In this document: piece by piece, positions 48,211 to 57,669 of the stretch
Layout of the letters: every line of letters begins with the position of its first letter
How positions within the stretch are numbered: the first letter of the stretch is position 1
Source: Pseudoalteromonas umbrosa
GTDB lineage: Bacteria > Pseudomonadota > Gammaproteobacteria > Enterobacterales > Alteromonadaceae
NCBI RefSeq assembly: GCF_030125375.1
Contig: NZ_JASJUU010000003.1
Location: forward strand, 324,247 to 388,246
Reading direction: 5' to 3'
DNA: 64,000 nt
Notes under the pieces: model-generated
Database searches by the model: none
What the model was told of the DNA's origin: nothing
Seen by the model: the letters and a program-made list of their open reading frames with translations, nothing else
Position numbers and translations under genes: made by a program

Positions 48211-49347
48211 ATGTCCAAACGTGATTATTACGAAGTATTAGGTGTTTCAAAAGACGCCGGTGAACGTGATATAAAAAAGGCCTATAAGCGCCTAGCAATG
48301 AAGTATCACCCAGATCGTACCGCGGGTGATGAAGCTTTAGAAGCTAAGTTCAAAGAAGTAAAAGAAGCGTACGAGGTCCTAACGGATAGTCAGAAACGCC
48401 AGATGTATGATCAATACGGCCATGCAGCGTTTGAACAAAACGGTGGTGGAGGCCATGGCGGGTTCGGTGGTGGAGCCGACTTTGGCGATATCTTCGGGGA
48501 CGTATTCGGTGATATTTTTGGTGGCGGTGGTGGCCGTCGTCAGTCAAGACAGCAACGTGGTGCTGACCTTCGTTATAGCTTAGATTTAAGCTTGGAAGAA
48601 GCCGTAAAAGGCAAAGATGTTGAAATTAAAGTACCTACATGGGTTAGCTGTAAACCATGTGATGGCAGTGGTGCAAAAGCTGGCTCAAAACCAAAGACAT
48701 GTTCTACATGTCATGGTGCAGGTCAAGTGCAGATGCGACAAGGTTTTTTTGCCGTTCAGCAGACTTGTCCTACTTGTCAAGGTACTGGCCAAGTTATCTC
48801 AGATCCGTGTGATAGCTGTCATGGTCAAGGTCGCGTAGAGAAGACTAAGACACTATCAGTTAAAATTCCTGCGGGTGTTGATACTGGTGACCGCATTCGA
48901 CTTTCTGGAGAAGGCGAAGCGGGCATGCATGGTGCGCCAGCTGGTGATTTGTACGTTCAGGTTAGTGTTCGTGAACATCCAATTTTTGTTCGTGACGGCA
49001 ATAATTTGTACTGCGAAGTACCAATTAGTTTCACAACCGCAGCGTTAGGCGGTGAGATTGAAGTACCAACTCTTGATGGTAGAGCTAATCTCAAGATTCC
49101 TTCAGAAAGCCAAACAGGTAAGATGTTCCGTATGCGTGGTAAAGGCGTTAAGTCTGTGCGCAGCGGCTCTGTAGGCGACTTAATCTGCAAAGTTGTTATC
49201 GAGACGCCTGTTAATTTAAACGAGCGCCAAAAAGAGTTACTCAAAGAGCTTGAAGAAAGCATGAGTGGTGACACCAGTAAAAACCGTCCTAAAGCACAGG
49301 GCTTCTTTGATGGTGTGAAAAAGTTTTTTGATGATTTAACCAAGTAA
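48211..49347 (+). CDS. dnaJ: Co-chaperone DnaJ (Hsp40)
   Basis: This 378-residue protein delivers substrates to DnaK and stimulates its ATPase. The J domain has HPD at residues 33-35, followed by a glycine/phenylalanine-rich linker, four CxxCxGxG zinc repeats ([32 protein letters not shown]) and the C-terminal substrate-binding region. The frame extends to 48139 through the dnaK-dnaJ gap; ATG 48211 ([11 protein letters not shown]) is the universal DnaJ start. It ends in a strong terminator. Confidence 0.98.
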   Translation: MSKRDYYEVLGVSKDAGERDIKKAYKRLAMKYHPDRTAGDEALEAKFKEVKEAYEVLTDSQKRQMYDQYGHAAFEQNGGGGHGGFGGGADFGDIFGDVFGDIFGGGGGRRQSRQQRGADLRYSLDLSLEEAVKGKDVEIKVPTWVSCKPCDGSGAKAGSKPKTCSTCHGAGQVQMRQGFFAVQQTCPTCQGTGQVISDPCDSCHGQGRVEKTKTLSVKIPAGVDTGDRIRLSGEGEAGMHGAPAGDLYVQVSVREHPIFVRDGNNLYCEVPISFTTAALGGEIEVPTLDGRANLKIPSESQTGKMFRMRGKGVKSVRSGSVGDLICKVVIETPVNLNERQKELLKELEESMSGDTSKNRPKAQGFFDGVKKFFDDLTK

Positions 49348-49365
49348 TTGGCAATGAATTAAATC

Positions 49366-49391
49366 AAAACGGCGCCTTTGGCGCCGTTTTA
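49366..49391 (+). terminator. Intrinsic terminator of dnaJ
   Basis: AAAACGGCGCC and GGCGCCGTTTT form a perfect 11-bp stem with a TTT loop. The A/T tails make it work in both directions, so it also ends the small minus-strand gene that follows. Confidence 0.9.
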
Positions 49392-49394
49392 TTC

Positions 49395-49616
49395 TCAGTC
49401 TAATATTACGAGATAATCCATATCGTCGTTGCACCGACACACTAAATCTGGTCGGTTTTCTCCTGAAATCAGTGTTCCAGAATTACACCCTAATACTTCA
49501 CACTTTTGGTCACAAGCTAGTTTGTCTGCCCAGGCATGATATTCGTTACTCAGAAAAACGACTGCAGTTAAAGCAGTAAAAGTGACACCTACTATGCTTG
49601 AAAAGCTTGCATACAT
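49395..49616 (-). CDS. Small cysteine-rich membrane protein, function unknown
   Basis: This 73-residue protein has one hydrophobic N-terminal helix (SSIVGVTFTALTAVVFL) followed by an outside part with five cysteines in CDQKCEVLGC and CRC patterns, suggesting disulfides. It is convergent with dnaJ and shares its terminator. No ribosome binding site is clear upstream of ATG 49616, and I recognise no family. The cysteine pattern and terminator support a real gene. Confidence 0.5.
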   Translation of the reverse strand: MYASFSSIVGVTFTALTAVVFLSNEYHAWADKLACDQKCEVLGCNSGTLISGENRPDLVCRCNDDMDYLVILD

Positions 49617-49712
49617 ACAACAATCTACACTAAGTAAAAATAACTAGGGCATAACATCGATTGCCAATGAATGCGCAATCACAACTCAGTAAGTTGATAC
49701 ATAATACTTTAG

Positions 49713-49733
49713 TCGACATTATAATAATGTCGA
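49713..49733. promoter_or_regulatory. Perfect 21-base palindrome
   Basis: TCGACATTAT, one base, and ATAATGTCGA form perfect 10-base arms in the divergent gap between the small membrane protein and ybaK. It is not followed by a T-run, so a protein-binding site is more likely than a terminator. No regulator gene is adjacent. Confidence 0.55.
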
Positions 49734-49869
49734 GAGTAATTTAGTATAATTTTAAGGGGGCGTTCCGAAATCCAATATCTACGAATATGCACTGTCGAGA
49801 ACAAGAGAAAAAATGTTCATATTTCGACACGGTTTGACTTTTTAACTCGCTAATAAATAAGGACTTATA

Positions 49870-50328
49870 ATGACACCTGCGATAAACCTACTGAAAAAAA
49901 ATAAAGTGAAGTTCGATGTATTAAAATTTAAACATGATCCCAATACACCTAACTATGCACAAGAAGCTGCAACTAAGCTGAAACTGGATGAGAAAAAAGT
50001 ATTTAAAACCTTAGTAATTGACGTAGATGGGACGTTATTCATCGGAGTGACGCCAGCGACTCAGCAAGTAGATTTAAAGTTATTTGCAAAGTCAGTCTCG
50101 GGTAAAAAAGCACATATGGCTGAAAAAAATCGTGCGCAAAGTGCAACCGGTTACTTGCTTGGTGGGATAAGTCCTTTTGCTCACAAAAAAAATATTCCCG
50201 TGATTGTGCATAAAACTGCGCAAGATTATGATGAAATTTATGTCAGTGGAGGAAAACGAGGATTAGAAATTTCGATTTGTCCGCAGTCACTTATGGCTAT
50301 TACGCGCGCAAATTATGCCGTTTTTTGA
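49870..50328 (+). CDS. ybaK: Cys-tRNA(Pro) deacylase YbaK
   Basis: This 152-residue editing enzyme hydrolyses Cys-tRNA(Pro) made by mistake by prolyl-tRNA synthetase. The lysine in KVFKTLVIDVDG, the LFIGVTPATQQVDLKL strand and the GYLLGGISPFAHKKNIPV loop are those of YbaK/EbsC proteins, as is the length (E. coli YbaK 159). ATG is preceded by AAGGAC. Its upstream gap carries a perfect palindrome. Confidence 0.92.
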   Translation: MTPAINLLKKNKVKFDVLKFKHDPNTPNYAQEAATKLKLDEKKVFKTLVIDVDGTLFIGVTPATQQVDLKLFAKSVSGKKAHMAEKNRAQSATGYLLGGISPFAHKKNIPVIVHKTAQDYDEIYVSGGKRGLEISICPQSLMAITRANYAVF

Positions 50329-50385
50329 AATATATAATGCTCCGTATCAATTTTATGCCTATTCATGCAAAAATGATATAAATTC

Positions 50386-50403
50386 AGCGTACACGTGTAA
50401 GCT
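50386..50403. promoter_or_regulatory. Candidate operator upstream of fadE
   Basis: AGC, one base, TACACGTGTA, one base, GCT form an 18-base inverted repeat with a single mismatched pair, about 140 bases before fadE. It does not match the FadR or PsrA consensus I know, so the binding protein is unknown. Confidence 0.35.
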
Positions 50404-50539
50404 ATTAATTATCAGAAAGTTTTTCCTCAAAAAAGCAATTTGCAGTAAAAAATTAGTTAATTAATTCATTTGAGCAATTGATCTAAATTGATTTTTATGC
50501 CGTAATGTAGGTATATCTATCTGGTCGGATGAGTTTAAT

Positions 50540-52792
50540 ATGAGTTTAAGAACACAACTAAGAAAAATTTTACCTAGCATTTCTGTTACCGAACAAGAAG
50601 CCCTAGACGCAGGAGATGTTTGGTTAGAAGGCTCTATCTATCAAGGAAAGCCAGATTTTTCAGCTTTACGTTCAGTAACAGAAGCAAAGCTATCTGCAGA
50701 AGAACAGGCATTTTTATATGGTCCTGTGAATGAGTTGATGGCTATGATTGATGAAAATCATATTCAAAACTCAAAACACTTACCTGAGCATATTTTAGAA
50801 TTTTTGAAAAAAGAACGATTCTTTTCACTGATCATTCCTAAGCAGTATGGCGGTTTAGAATTCAGCCCGTATGCAAATTCAACGATTGTTGGCACGATTG
50901 CCACCAAATCGTCGGCAGTGGCAGTAACAGTAATGGTGCCAAATTCATTGGGTCCAGGCGAATTATTGCTGCACTATGGCACGGCTGAGCAGCAGGCGCA
51001 CTATTTACCTCGACTTGCTAATGGACGTGATATCCCTTGTTTTGCGCTGACAAGCCCTGAGGCAGGCTCTGATGCTGGCGGTATTCCAGATCAAGGAATT
51101 GTTACCAAGGGTATGCATGAAGGCAAAGAAGTACTTGGCCTTGAAGTAACATGGGATAAGCGTTATATCACGCTTGCTCCGATTGCAACAGTACTTGGCC
51201 TAGCGTTTAAAGTATTCGATCCAAAAGGGTTGTTAGGCGGCAAAGAATCTTTAGGGATCACATGTGCCCTTATTCCAAAATCTCACCCAGGCGTTGAATT
51301 AGGAAATAGACACGATCCAATGGGGATTCGTTTTTACAACGGTACGACGCGTGGTAATAAAGTGTTTATTCCAATGGACTATATTATCGGTGGGCAAAAG
51401 AATATAGGTCGCGGTTGGCAGATGCTCGTGAGCTGTTTAGGTGCTGGCCGAGGCATTTCACTACCAGCTTTAGGCGTTTCAACGAGCCAAGTGGCACTAA
51501 AATCTGCATCTGAATACGCGGCGGTGCGCGAGCAATTTGGTCTAGCAATTGGTCAATTTGAAGGCATTCAAGAGAAGCTTGCTGATATCGCGGGAAAGGC
51601 ATATTTGCAAGAATCTATGCGAGTTTTAACAACTGAAGGTCTTGGAATGGGTTTAAAACCCTCAGTTGTGACAGCAATAGCAAAATACCATATGACTGAG
51701 CTGGGCCGAGATGTACTTGATTCGGCAATGGATATATTAGCTGGTAAAGCAATTCAAACTGGACCACAAAACACCTTAGCGAGCGGTTATGTAGCACAGC
51801 CGATAGCTATCACCGTAGAAGGTGCAAATATTCTAACACGTAACTTGATGATATTTGGTCAAGGCGTGATGCGTTGTCACCCTTACTTGCAATCTATGGT
51901 TGAGTCAATTCACAGTGAGCAGCCAAATGCTGACAAAGAGTTCAATAAGATTCTAAGAAAAACGGTTGGATATAGTATTGGCAATGGTTTACGCGCATTT
52001 AAGCTAGGTGCATTTCCATTTTTAGCATCTGGGACCTCACGTTTGCCAGAAGTGGTGCAGTATGAGAAAGCTGCACAGCAATTGGCGTCAAAGCTAGCTG
52101 TATACGCAGATTTTTCACTACTTGTGTTGGGTGGCAAGCTTAAGCAAGCAGAGCTATTGTCTGCGAGACTTGGCGATGTAATGAGTTTTGTATACGCAGC
52201 TATGGCATCTATTAGGTATTATGAGCAAAAGGTGTCAGAGCAGGATAGAGCGCAAGCTGCTCCTTATTTCCATTACGCGACGCGTTATGCACTTGTTGAA
52301 GCAGAAAAAGCATTACATAAGTTCTTGGATAACTTCCCAAATACTGCTGCAAGACGCTTTATGCGTGTGGCGACAATGAACTTTTCACATCGTATGCCAC
52401 AAATTAATGATGACATGGTCAGAGAACTTGCTAAAGCAGCACAGCTAGATACTCTGTTTAAGCAGCAGCTGACTCATTTAGTGAAGCCAACACCGGGTGA
52501 TGGTCATGATATTAATGAGCAGGCTTATAAAGCCAAAATGGCATGTTTAGACTCGCTGGCAAAAGTGAAGAAAGCGCTGAAAAAGAGAGAGATCAAATCA
52601 GGTGTTACATTTAGCGATACACTAAATAATGCCTTTGTTGCGAGTATCATAAATGAGCAAGAATATGTACAGCTAGTTGATTACAATCGTAAACGTGAAA
52701 AAGCAATTCGTGTTGATGAATTTGATTTTGACTTGAATTTAGTTGAGGACAAAAATACTACAGAGGAGCTCAAAGCGGCTGTAAATCAATAG
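50540..52792 (+). CDS. fadE: FadE-type acyl-CoA dehydrogenase
   Basis: This 750-residue flavoenzyme does the first oxidation step of fatty acid beta-oxidation. The middle has CFALTSPEAGSDAGGIPD and LGAGRGISLPALGV for FAD and substrate, VREQFGLAIGQFEGIQEKLADIAG lies in the dehydrogenase helical part, and the last 280 residues are the DUF1974 domain that marks FadE rather than short acyl-CoA dehydrogenases. It is shorter than E. coli FadE (814) because the N-terminal membrane helices are missing, so it is probably soluble or peripheral. A perfect terminator follows. Confidence 0.92.
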   Translation: MSLRTQLRKILPSISVTEQEALDAGDVWLEGSIYQGKPDFSALRSVTEAKLSAEEQAFLYGPVNELMAMIDENHIQNSKHLPEHILEFLKKERFFSLIIPKQYGGLEFSPYANSTIVGTIATKSSAVAVTVMVPNSLGPGELLLHYGTAEQQAHYLPRLANGRDIPCFALTSPEAGSDAGGIPDQGIVTKGMHEGKEVLGLEVTWDKRYITLAPIATVLGLAFKVFDPKGLLGGKESLGITCALIPKSHPGVELGNRHDPMGIRFYNGTTRGNKVFIPMDYIIGGQKNIGRGWQMLVSCLGAGRGISLPALGVSTSQVALKSASEYAAVREQFGLAIGQFEGIQEKLADIAGKAYLQESMRVLTTEGLGMGLKPSVVTAIAKYHMTELGRDVLDSAMDILAGKAIQTGPQNTLASGYVAQPIAITVEGANILTRNLMIFGQGVMRCHPYLQSMVESIHSEQPNADKEFNKILRKTVGYSIGNGLRAFKLGAFPFLASGTSRLPEVVQYEKAAQQLASKLAVYADFSLLVLGGKLKQAELLSARLGDVMSFVYAAMASIRYYEQKVSEQDRAQAAPYFHYATRYALVEAEKALHKFLDNFPNTAARRFMRVATMNFSHRMPQINDDMVRELAKAAQLDTLFKQQLTHLVKPTPGDGHDINEQAYKAKMACLDSLAKVKKALKKREIKSGVTFSDTLNNAFVASIINEQEYVQLVDYNRKREKAIRVDEFDFDLNLVEDKNTTEELKAAVNQ

Positions 52793-52812
52793 AGTTCCGA
52801 TTTAAAAAAGCG

Positions 52813-52846
52813 AACGCCCAATTATTTCTATAATTGGGCGTTTCAT
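52813..52846 (+). terminator. Intrinsic terminator of fadE
   Basis: AACGCCCAATTAT and ATAATTGGGCGTT form a perfect 13-bp stem with a TTCT loop, 21 bases after the stop. The T-run is short (TTT), and it may pass some transcription into the next gene. Confidence 0.8.
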
Positions 52847-52877
52847 ATAAACTGCACAAAAAAGCGAGTATTTTTTT

Positions 52878-53831
52878 ATGCAGTCATCTCTTTATAGTCA
52901 ATATCTTCATTTAAAACATCGACAAAATCAAACATCTCAAACGCTGTGGAATGGCTGTGGCACTTTAGAAAAATGCCAAATAGGGACTCGTAAATATGCG
53001 ATCAAGATTAGTCAAGTACCTGACGACTTACAGCATGTCAATATTCAACAAACTTCATTTTCTCTGCAAAGAAAGATCAAAAGTTATGTAAAAGAGCAGC
53101 ATTTTTACAGGCATTATGCATCACGTTTACGAGACTTATGCTTGTTACCGCAAGCGATTGAGCTCCATGAAATTAATGGTAGATTTATTACCTTGCTTGA
53201 GGACTTTGAGCCGTTAGGCTTTCAAAATATGAGTTCAGTGTCTACTTTGCATATTAAAAGAGTTCTGGATTGGCTAGCGACGTTCCATGCTAATTGGTTG
53301 ATAGAAGATGAGGACATTAGTGAATTTGATATTTTTGGCTATGGAAACTATTGGCATTTAGATACACGCCCAGATGAATATCAAAAAATGCCTAACTCAG
53401 CTTTGAAAGAATCGGCTCATAAAATTGACAAAACATTGAAGCGTATCCGATACCAAACCCTTATTCATGGTGATGCTAAATTAGCAAACTTTGCTTTTGA
53501 TGACAGCCGAGTAATTGGCTATGACTTTCAGCATGTTGGTTTAGGTAATGGCCTCAGCGATGTGATGCTACTTTTTACGACTGTGTTGGACAGTGAACAG
53601 CTAGAAACCCAATGCAGTGAATTGTTAGATTACTACTTTTCTCGACTACAACAAGCACTCATGCAAAAACGCTCTGGTATTGACTTTTGTGATCTGCAGC
53701 AACAATGGCAGGAAAGTTGGTGTTTTGTATGGGCTGACTTTCACCGTTTTTTGATAGGCTGGCGACCAGACCATCCGAAGATTAATGACTATATGAGAAA
53801 ACAAACGGCAATCTCTTTAAACCAAGGCTGA
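52878..53831 (+). CDS. Phosphotransferase (ecdysteroid/choline kinase-like fold)
   Basis: This 317-residue protein has the kinase catalytic loop LIHGDAKLANFAF (HGDxxxxN) and, downstream, the metal-binding IGYDFQHVGLG (D-F-Q in place of DFE/DWE), as in the DUF1679/ecdysteroid kinase-like branch of aminoglycoside phosphotransferase relatives. The N-lobe has KYAIKISQVP. It should phosphorylate a small hydroxylated molecule whose identity cannot be read. The EamA transporter gene starts nine bases later, so the pair may handle the same compound. Confidence 0.8.
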   Translation: MQSSLYSQYLHLKHRQNQTSQTLWNGCGTLEKCQIGTRKYAIKISQVPDDLQHVNIQQTSFSLQRKIKSYVKEQHFYRHYASRLRDLCLLPQAIELHEINGRFITLLEDFEPLGFQNMSSVSTLHIKRVLDWLATFHANWLIEDEDISEFDIFGYGNYWHLDTRPDEYQKMPNSALKESAHKIDKTLKRIRYQTLIHGDAKLANFAFDDSRVIGYDFQHVGLGNGLSDVMLLFTTVLDSEQLETQCSELLDYYFSRLQQALMQKRSGIDFCDLQQQWQESWCFVWADFHRFLIGWRPDHPKINDYMRKQTAISLNQG

Positions 53832-53840
53832 GAATTATAT

Positions 53841-54671
53841 ATGGAATTTGCTTTATTAAGTGCATTGAGCTGGGTTGGATTTGACTACACTCGTAAACGA
53901 TTATCGGCGCACTTTTCCGCACCTCTAATGTCCGTTATATTCAGTGCCATTGTGTTGCCTGTTTATTTAGTATACTGGCTTGTTGTGAGCAGGGAGCTAC
54001 CTCTCCCAAGTTATTATGTGCCCGCAACTCTAAGTGGTTTGCTTGCAGGGGTTGGCAGTGTGTGTTTCATTCGTGCTTTAGCACTCGGCAAGGTAGCAGT
54101 AATGCTCCCAATGTTATGCTTAACACCGGTAATTTCTGGCGCAGCAGCTTGGTTATGGTTCGGTGAGGCACTCTCACAGTTAGAGCTTATAGCTATCTCT
54201 ATTCTTGTTGTCGCATCATTTTTGCTTCAGGGAGGGCGCTTTACAATTCAGGAGCCTGGAAGTGCCTATATTGTTATCACTTCAATTTGCTGGGGTCTTT
54301 GCATTGTATTTGATAAACAAGCTTTGATGTATAGCCCTGTCGACTTTCATATTCTGTATGTCACTTTTATTGTACTGGCACTGAATGCGACTTTGTATAG
54401 ACCTGTGATAGTTTTTAAAGAAATCAAGCGATACTCATCCGTTTGGATTGCAGCGGCTCTTTGTTTTTCGCTGGCCGTAACTTTTCAATTTATCGCTTTA
54501 GAATCAATTCAACCAGGCATGTTAGAAGCGCTCAAGCGTGCTATTGGCATTATTGGAGCGGGTTTAATAGGGGTTTACCTGTTTAAAGAAAAATTAACCC
54601 CAACACAATGGTGCTGTGTTGGGGTTATTTTATGCACAAGTGCAATATCGTCTATTCAGTTGACTGTTTAG
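53841..54671 (+). CDS. EamA (DMT superfamily) transporter
   Basis: This 276-residue inner membrane protein has ten hydrophobic helices in two EamA repeats; GKVAVMLPMLCLTPVISGAAAWLWFGE and ALKRAIGIIGAGLIGVYLFKEKLTPTQW are the matching ends of each half. Relatives export metabolites, amino acids or drugs. It follows the kinase-like gene by nine bases. Its last 25 codons contain the terminator of the convergent S8 protease gene, and its stop overlaps that gene's stop by four bases. Confidence 0.85.
   Translation: MEFALLSALSWVGFDYTRKRLSAHFSAPLMSVIFSAIVLPVYLVYWLVVSRELPLPSYYVPATLSGLLAGVGSVCFIRALALGKVAVMLPMLCLTPVISGAAAWLWFGEALSQLELIAISILVVASFLLQGGRFTIQEPGSAYIVITSICWGLCIVFDKQALMYSPVDFHILYVTFIVLALNATLYRPVIVFKEIKRYSSVWIAAALCFSLAVTFQFIALESIQPGMLEALKRAIGIIGAGLIGVYLFKEKLTPTQWCCVGVILCTSAISSIQLTV
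54587..54627 (-). terminator. Terminator of the S8 protease gene inside the EamA coding sequence
   Basis: TAACCCCAACACA and TGTGTTGGGGTTA form a perfect 13-bp stem with a seven-base loop. On the minus strand it is followed by ATTTTTCTTT, a good T-run, 41 bases beyond the protease stop. All of it is in-frame coding sequence (KLTPTQWCCVGVIL) of the EamA gene. Confidence 0.8.
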
Positions 54672-56320
54672 TTACATTTACCAACTTTATTCCACACGTT
54701 TGAGAATATATTTGGTTGAGCACCACGTGACCACCAAGTTGACTTGTACTCATAGCCGTTGTAAGAAACTCTGTCTCCTACACGGTAGAATGTTGAAGCA
54801 CTCCACTCACTGAGGCCTGTACAACCAGGAGGGGTTACCGCATCTTCTACTGTCACTTGTTTAACGATAGAGTCAAAGTCACCAGCCGAGTTAGTCACTT
54901 TAAGTGTTACGTTGTAAGTACCTGCTTGAGCATATGTGTGAGTTGGTGCGCTTTGTGAGCTACCGTTACCATCGCCAAATGTCCAATTGTAAGTACCAGC
55001 GGTTGAAGCGTTTGTAAATGTTGCAGTCAAACCATTCGTTGAGAATGAGAAGTTAGCTACTGGAACTGGGTCACCACCGCCACCACAGCTTTGAGCTAGG
55101 TAATCATATGCTGCTTTTGCTTGAACAATACCGTGGCCGTAAGAAGTGTCTCGGCCTGCAGCACCTTTATCTTTTGCACTGGCATTAAGTGCGGCACGGA
55201 TCTCTACATTTGAACAAGTAGGGTAGTTACTCCATACAAGTGCAGCTACACCAGAAACGTGTGGTGTTGCCATGGATGTACCACTGATACTTCTATAACC
55301 ACCGTTGTTCCATGTTGAGTTTACCCCTACACCTGGGCCTGCGATTTCAACTTGGCTGTTGTATTGTGAGAATGACGCCTTATTTTCTGAGCTATCTACA
55401 GCAGCTACAGAGACTACATTGTCATAAGATGCTGGGTAGCTAAGCGCGCTGTTACCGCCGTTACCTGCAGCCGCGATGTGTAGCATACCGCGCTGGTAAC
55501 TTTGGTCGAATGCATTTCTCTCTGCAGTTGAGCTACCGCTTCCGCCTAAACTCATACTTGTAATATGCGCACCAGCAGCTTCACACTGATTAATCGCTTC
55601 AATTAAGTCTGAACCATACGCCCAGCGACCTGAATCATTGAATACTTTTACAATGTGCAGTTTTAGGTTACCAGACGCATTTACACCAACAACACCAGTA
55701 CCGTTACCGCCAAGTGCTGCGATTGTACCTGCGACATGAGTACCGTGACCGTTACCATCGTTATACCAAAGACCAGTATCATTTGAGCCATAGCCGTCAT
55801 CACCTGTTACACCAGCGCTAACTAGGTCTTCGTGGCTGCGCATGTAACCAGTATCCATAATACATACTTTGCGATTGGCTGCCGCAGCATCACTTACTAG
55901 TTTCGCTTGAACCATGTTGATACCATACGGTGTTGACTCCGCGAAAGGTGCAATTTCGCCATCAATAAGTTCTGGTACGTATCTCTTTGGATCTACTTCA
56001 ACAGTTACTACGTTACCATCTTTTTCAAGTGACGTTAATTGCTCTGGTGTCAGCTCCATTACAACTGCATTGATGCTTGGTAATGTTTTAATCGCTTGGG
56101 CGTTGATATTGCTTGCAAACAAGCTGAGCGATTGCGCTTTATAGTCTGTTAATTCAGCTTCTGATAAGGCGACAGGGAACGTGTTAGCTGTAGATTGTTC
56201 TTTTAGAGTAACGATCATACGTTCTGATGTTGCTGCTGTTGCAGAAGCAGCACCAAGCGCAGACGCAACGCCAAGGGCAAGTAAAGTATGTTTTTTGCTT
56301 GTTAGAATGTTATGTTTCAT
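54668..56320 (-). CDS. Secreted subtilisin-like S8 protease with PKD and chitin-binding domains
   Basis: This 550-residue exported serine protease has a signal peptide (to about residue 30), an I9 propeptide (about 33-112) and an S8 catalytic domain with D156 (IMDTGYMRSHEDL), H192 (GHGTHVAGT) and S349 (GTSMATPHVSG). A PKD domain (about 415-495) is followed by a C-terminal CBM5/12 chitin-binding module (about 500-550) with the aromatic residues of WSASTFYRVGDRV and STWWSRGAQPN. The mix suggests attack on protein embedded in chitin, as in crustacean shell. Its terminator lies within the convergent transporter gene. Confidence 0.95.
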   Translation of the reverse strand: MKHNILTSKKHTLLALGVASALGAASATAATSERMIVTLKEQSTANTFPVALSEAELTDYKAQSLSLFASNINAQAIKTLPSINAVVMELTPEQLTSLEKDGNVVTVEVDPKRYVPELIDGEIAPFAESTPYGINMVQAKLVSDAAAANRKVCIMDTGYMRSHEDLVSAGVTGDDGYGSNDTGLWYNDGNGHGTHVAGTIAALGGNGTGVVGVNASGNLKLHIVKVFNDSGRWAYGSDLIEAINQCEAAGAHITSMSLGGSGSSTAERNAFDQSYQRGMLHIAAAGNGGNSALSYPASYDNVVSVAAVDSSENKASFSQYNSQVEIAGPGVGVNSTWNNGGYRSISGTSMATPHVSGVAALVWSNYPTCSNVEIRAALNASAKDKGAAGRDTSYGHGIVQAKAAYDYLAQSCGGGGDPVPVANFSFSTNGLTATFTNASTAGTYNWTFGDGNGSSQSAPTHTYAQAGTYNVTLKVTNSAGDFDSIVKQVTVEDAVTPPGCTGLSEWSASTFYRVGDRVSYNGYEYKSTWWSRGAQPNIFSNVWNKVGKCN

Positions 56321-56510
56321 TTTGTTTGTCCAAGTTACATGTTGTTAACCATTTTAACTAAAACAGGTATTTTAAAATCTGTCAATAGTGCAAAAAATGC
56401 GCTTAAAAACTTGGAGGAAAATATTTTTACATAAAAAATTTAACATGAAATACATATTCATTTAATGTTATTATGGTGGATAAATATTGTGCGGTTAAGT
56501 TTTAATCAGG

Positions 56511-57602
56511 TTAAAAATTTAATTCTTTGTTCAAAGTCATAATATTGTAATTTTTCTTTTGGTTGACAAACTGTAAGAAATCTATTTGATTTAGGTTGTT
56601 TTCATGTATCGCTTTGTAAACTGGTTCGAAAGAGTGGTTGTATGGCCTGAATATTGCGACTTTTTGTGTACCAATATATTTAACTAACCCTTGTTGATAT
56701 TTAGCTAGTTCAACCAATAGGTACCCGCCGAGTAATACATGCCCACCAATGGAAACATCAAGCTTGTTCTCGTGCCCGTTGTCCCAATTAATACCACCTA
56801 TTTTTATCTTGTCTCTGATACCAAGCTCAATAGCGGCTTGATTCACACCAAAAGCAATTGCATCATTTGCACACCATATCAACTCAACGCCTCTATATCG
56901 TCTGAGTAAACCTCTAGCTAGTTCATGGGCTCGTTTTTTTGACCATTGAGCGTCAACTTTATCTACAACTTTGACATTTGATATACGGTTGGTAAAACTC
57001 AGTAATCCTTGTTCCCTTTCTAATGCTGCGGTCGTCACAACATCGCCTAAGAATGCCAGCATAGAAAATGACGCTCTTTCTTGGGCGTCTTGTTGAACAC
57101 TATACACAAGTTCACGTGCAAGCTCTTTTCCCGCCTGATAGTTATCTGGAAGTATGGCTGCTTTAATCCCAAAGCCTTTAGCATTGAGTCTGTTTATTTC
57201 AAGTTGATCAGGACTGTTTAAAAGAAAAAGGATATTTGGGTGGGATTTTACCGAATTCAGCAGTACCTCTGTTATAGCTCGCTTTTCGTCGACTAAAATA
57301 AGGTAATCAGCATCCGATTCAAGTGCTTGCTTAGTAAGCTCTTTCATCAGTATATGGTTGCGTTCAGCGTACAACACCGTGAGTTCAATATTGGTATCTT
57401 GTGCAACCGCATGCATGACTTTTGATACATTTAACCAAAAATTTCCAGTCGGATTCATACCACCAGAGCCTGGATTGACGAATGTTACTTTTATGGGGCG
57501 GCTATCCGATTGTTGTGACGCGTCAGTGGGTGATGAGAAAAAGCTACTTATTAAAGCCATGAAAAGTAATAATATTTTTGAGGATAAGTAGGCTGTTTTC
57601 AT
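56511..57602 (-). CDS. Periplasmic sugar-type binding protein (Peripla_BP_4, LuxP-like), orphan
   Basis: This 363-residue protein has a signal peptide (to about residue 28) and two lobes of the ribose-binding/LuxP type: VTFVNPGSGGMNPTGNFW, the hinge DYLILVDEKRAI, GFGIKAAILPDNYQAG and ELIWCANDAIAFGVNQAAIELG. No ABC transporter or kinase gene is next to it, so it may be a sensor ligand-binding protein, as LuxP is for autoinducer-2, or belong to a transporter elsewhere. The cytochrome b562 gene is divergent, 67 bases away. Confidence 0.75.
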   Translation of the reverse strand: MKTAYLSSKILLLFMALISSFFSSPTDASQQSDSRPIKVTFVNPGSGGMNPTGNFWLNVSKVMHAVAQDTNIELTVLYAERNHILMKELTKQALESDADYLILVDEKRAITEVLLNSVKSHPNILFLLNSPDQLEINRLNAKGFGIKAAILPDNYQAGKELARELVYSVQQDAQERASFSMLAFLGDVVTTAALEREQGLLSFTNRISNVKVVDKVDAQWSKKRAHELARGLLRRYRGVELIWCANDAIAFGVNQAAIELGIRDKIKIGGINWDNGHENKLDVSIGGHVLLGGYLLVELAKYQQGLVKYIGTQKVAIFRPYNHSFEPVYKAIHENNLNQIDFLQFVNQKKNYNIMTLNKELNF

Positions 57603-57669
57603 TGTTCGAATTGTGTCTTGTTTACAACGTATATTTATATATACTAGCTCAAACTTACAGGGGGGTGTT

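Noticed and set aside
48957..49343. 128-codon minus-strand frame inside dnaJ
   Set aside because: Antisense shadow of dnaJ with no ribosome site.
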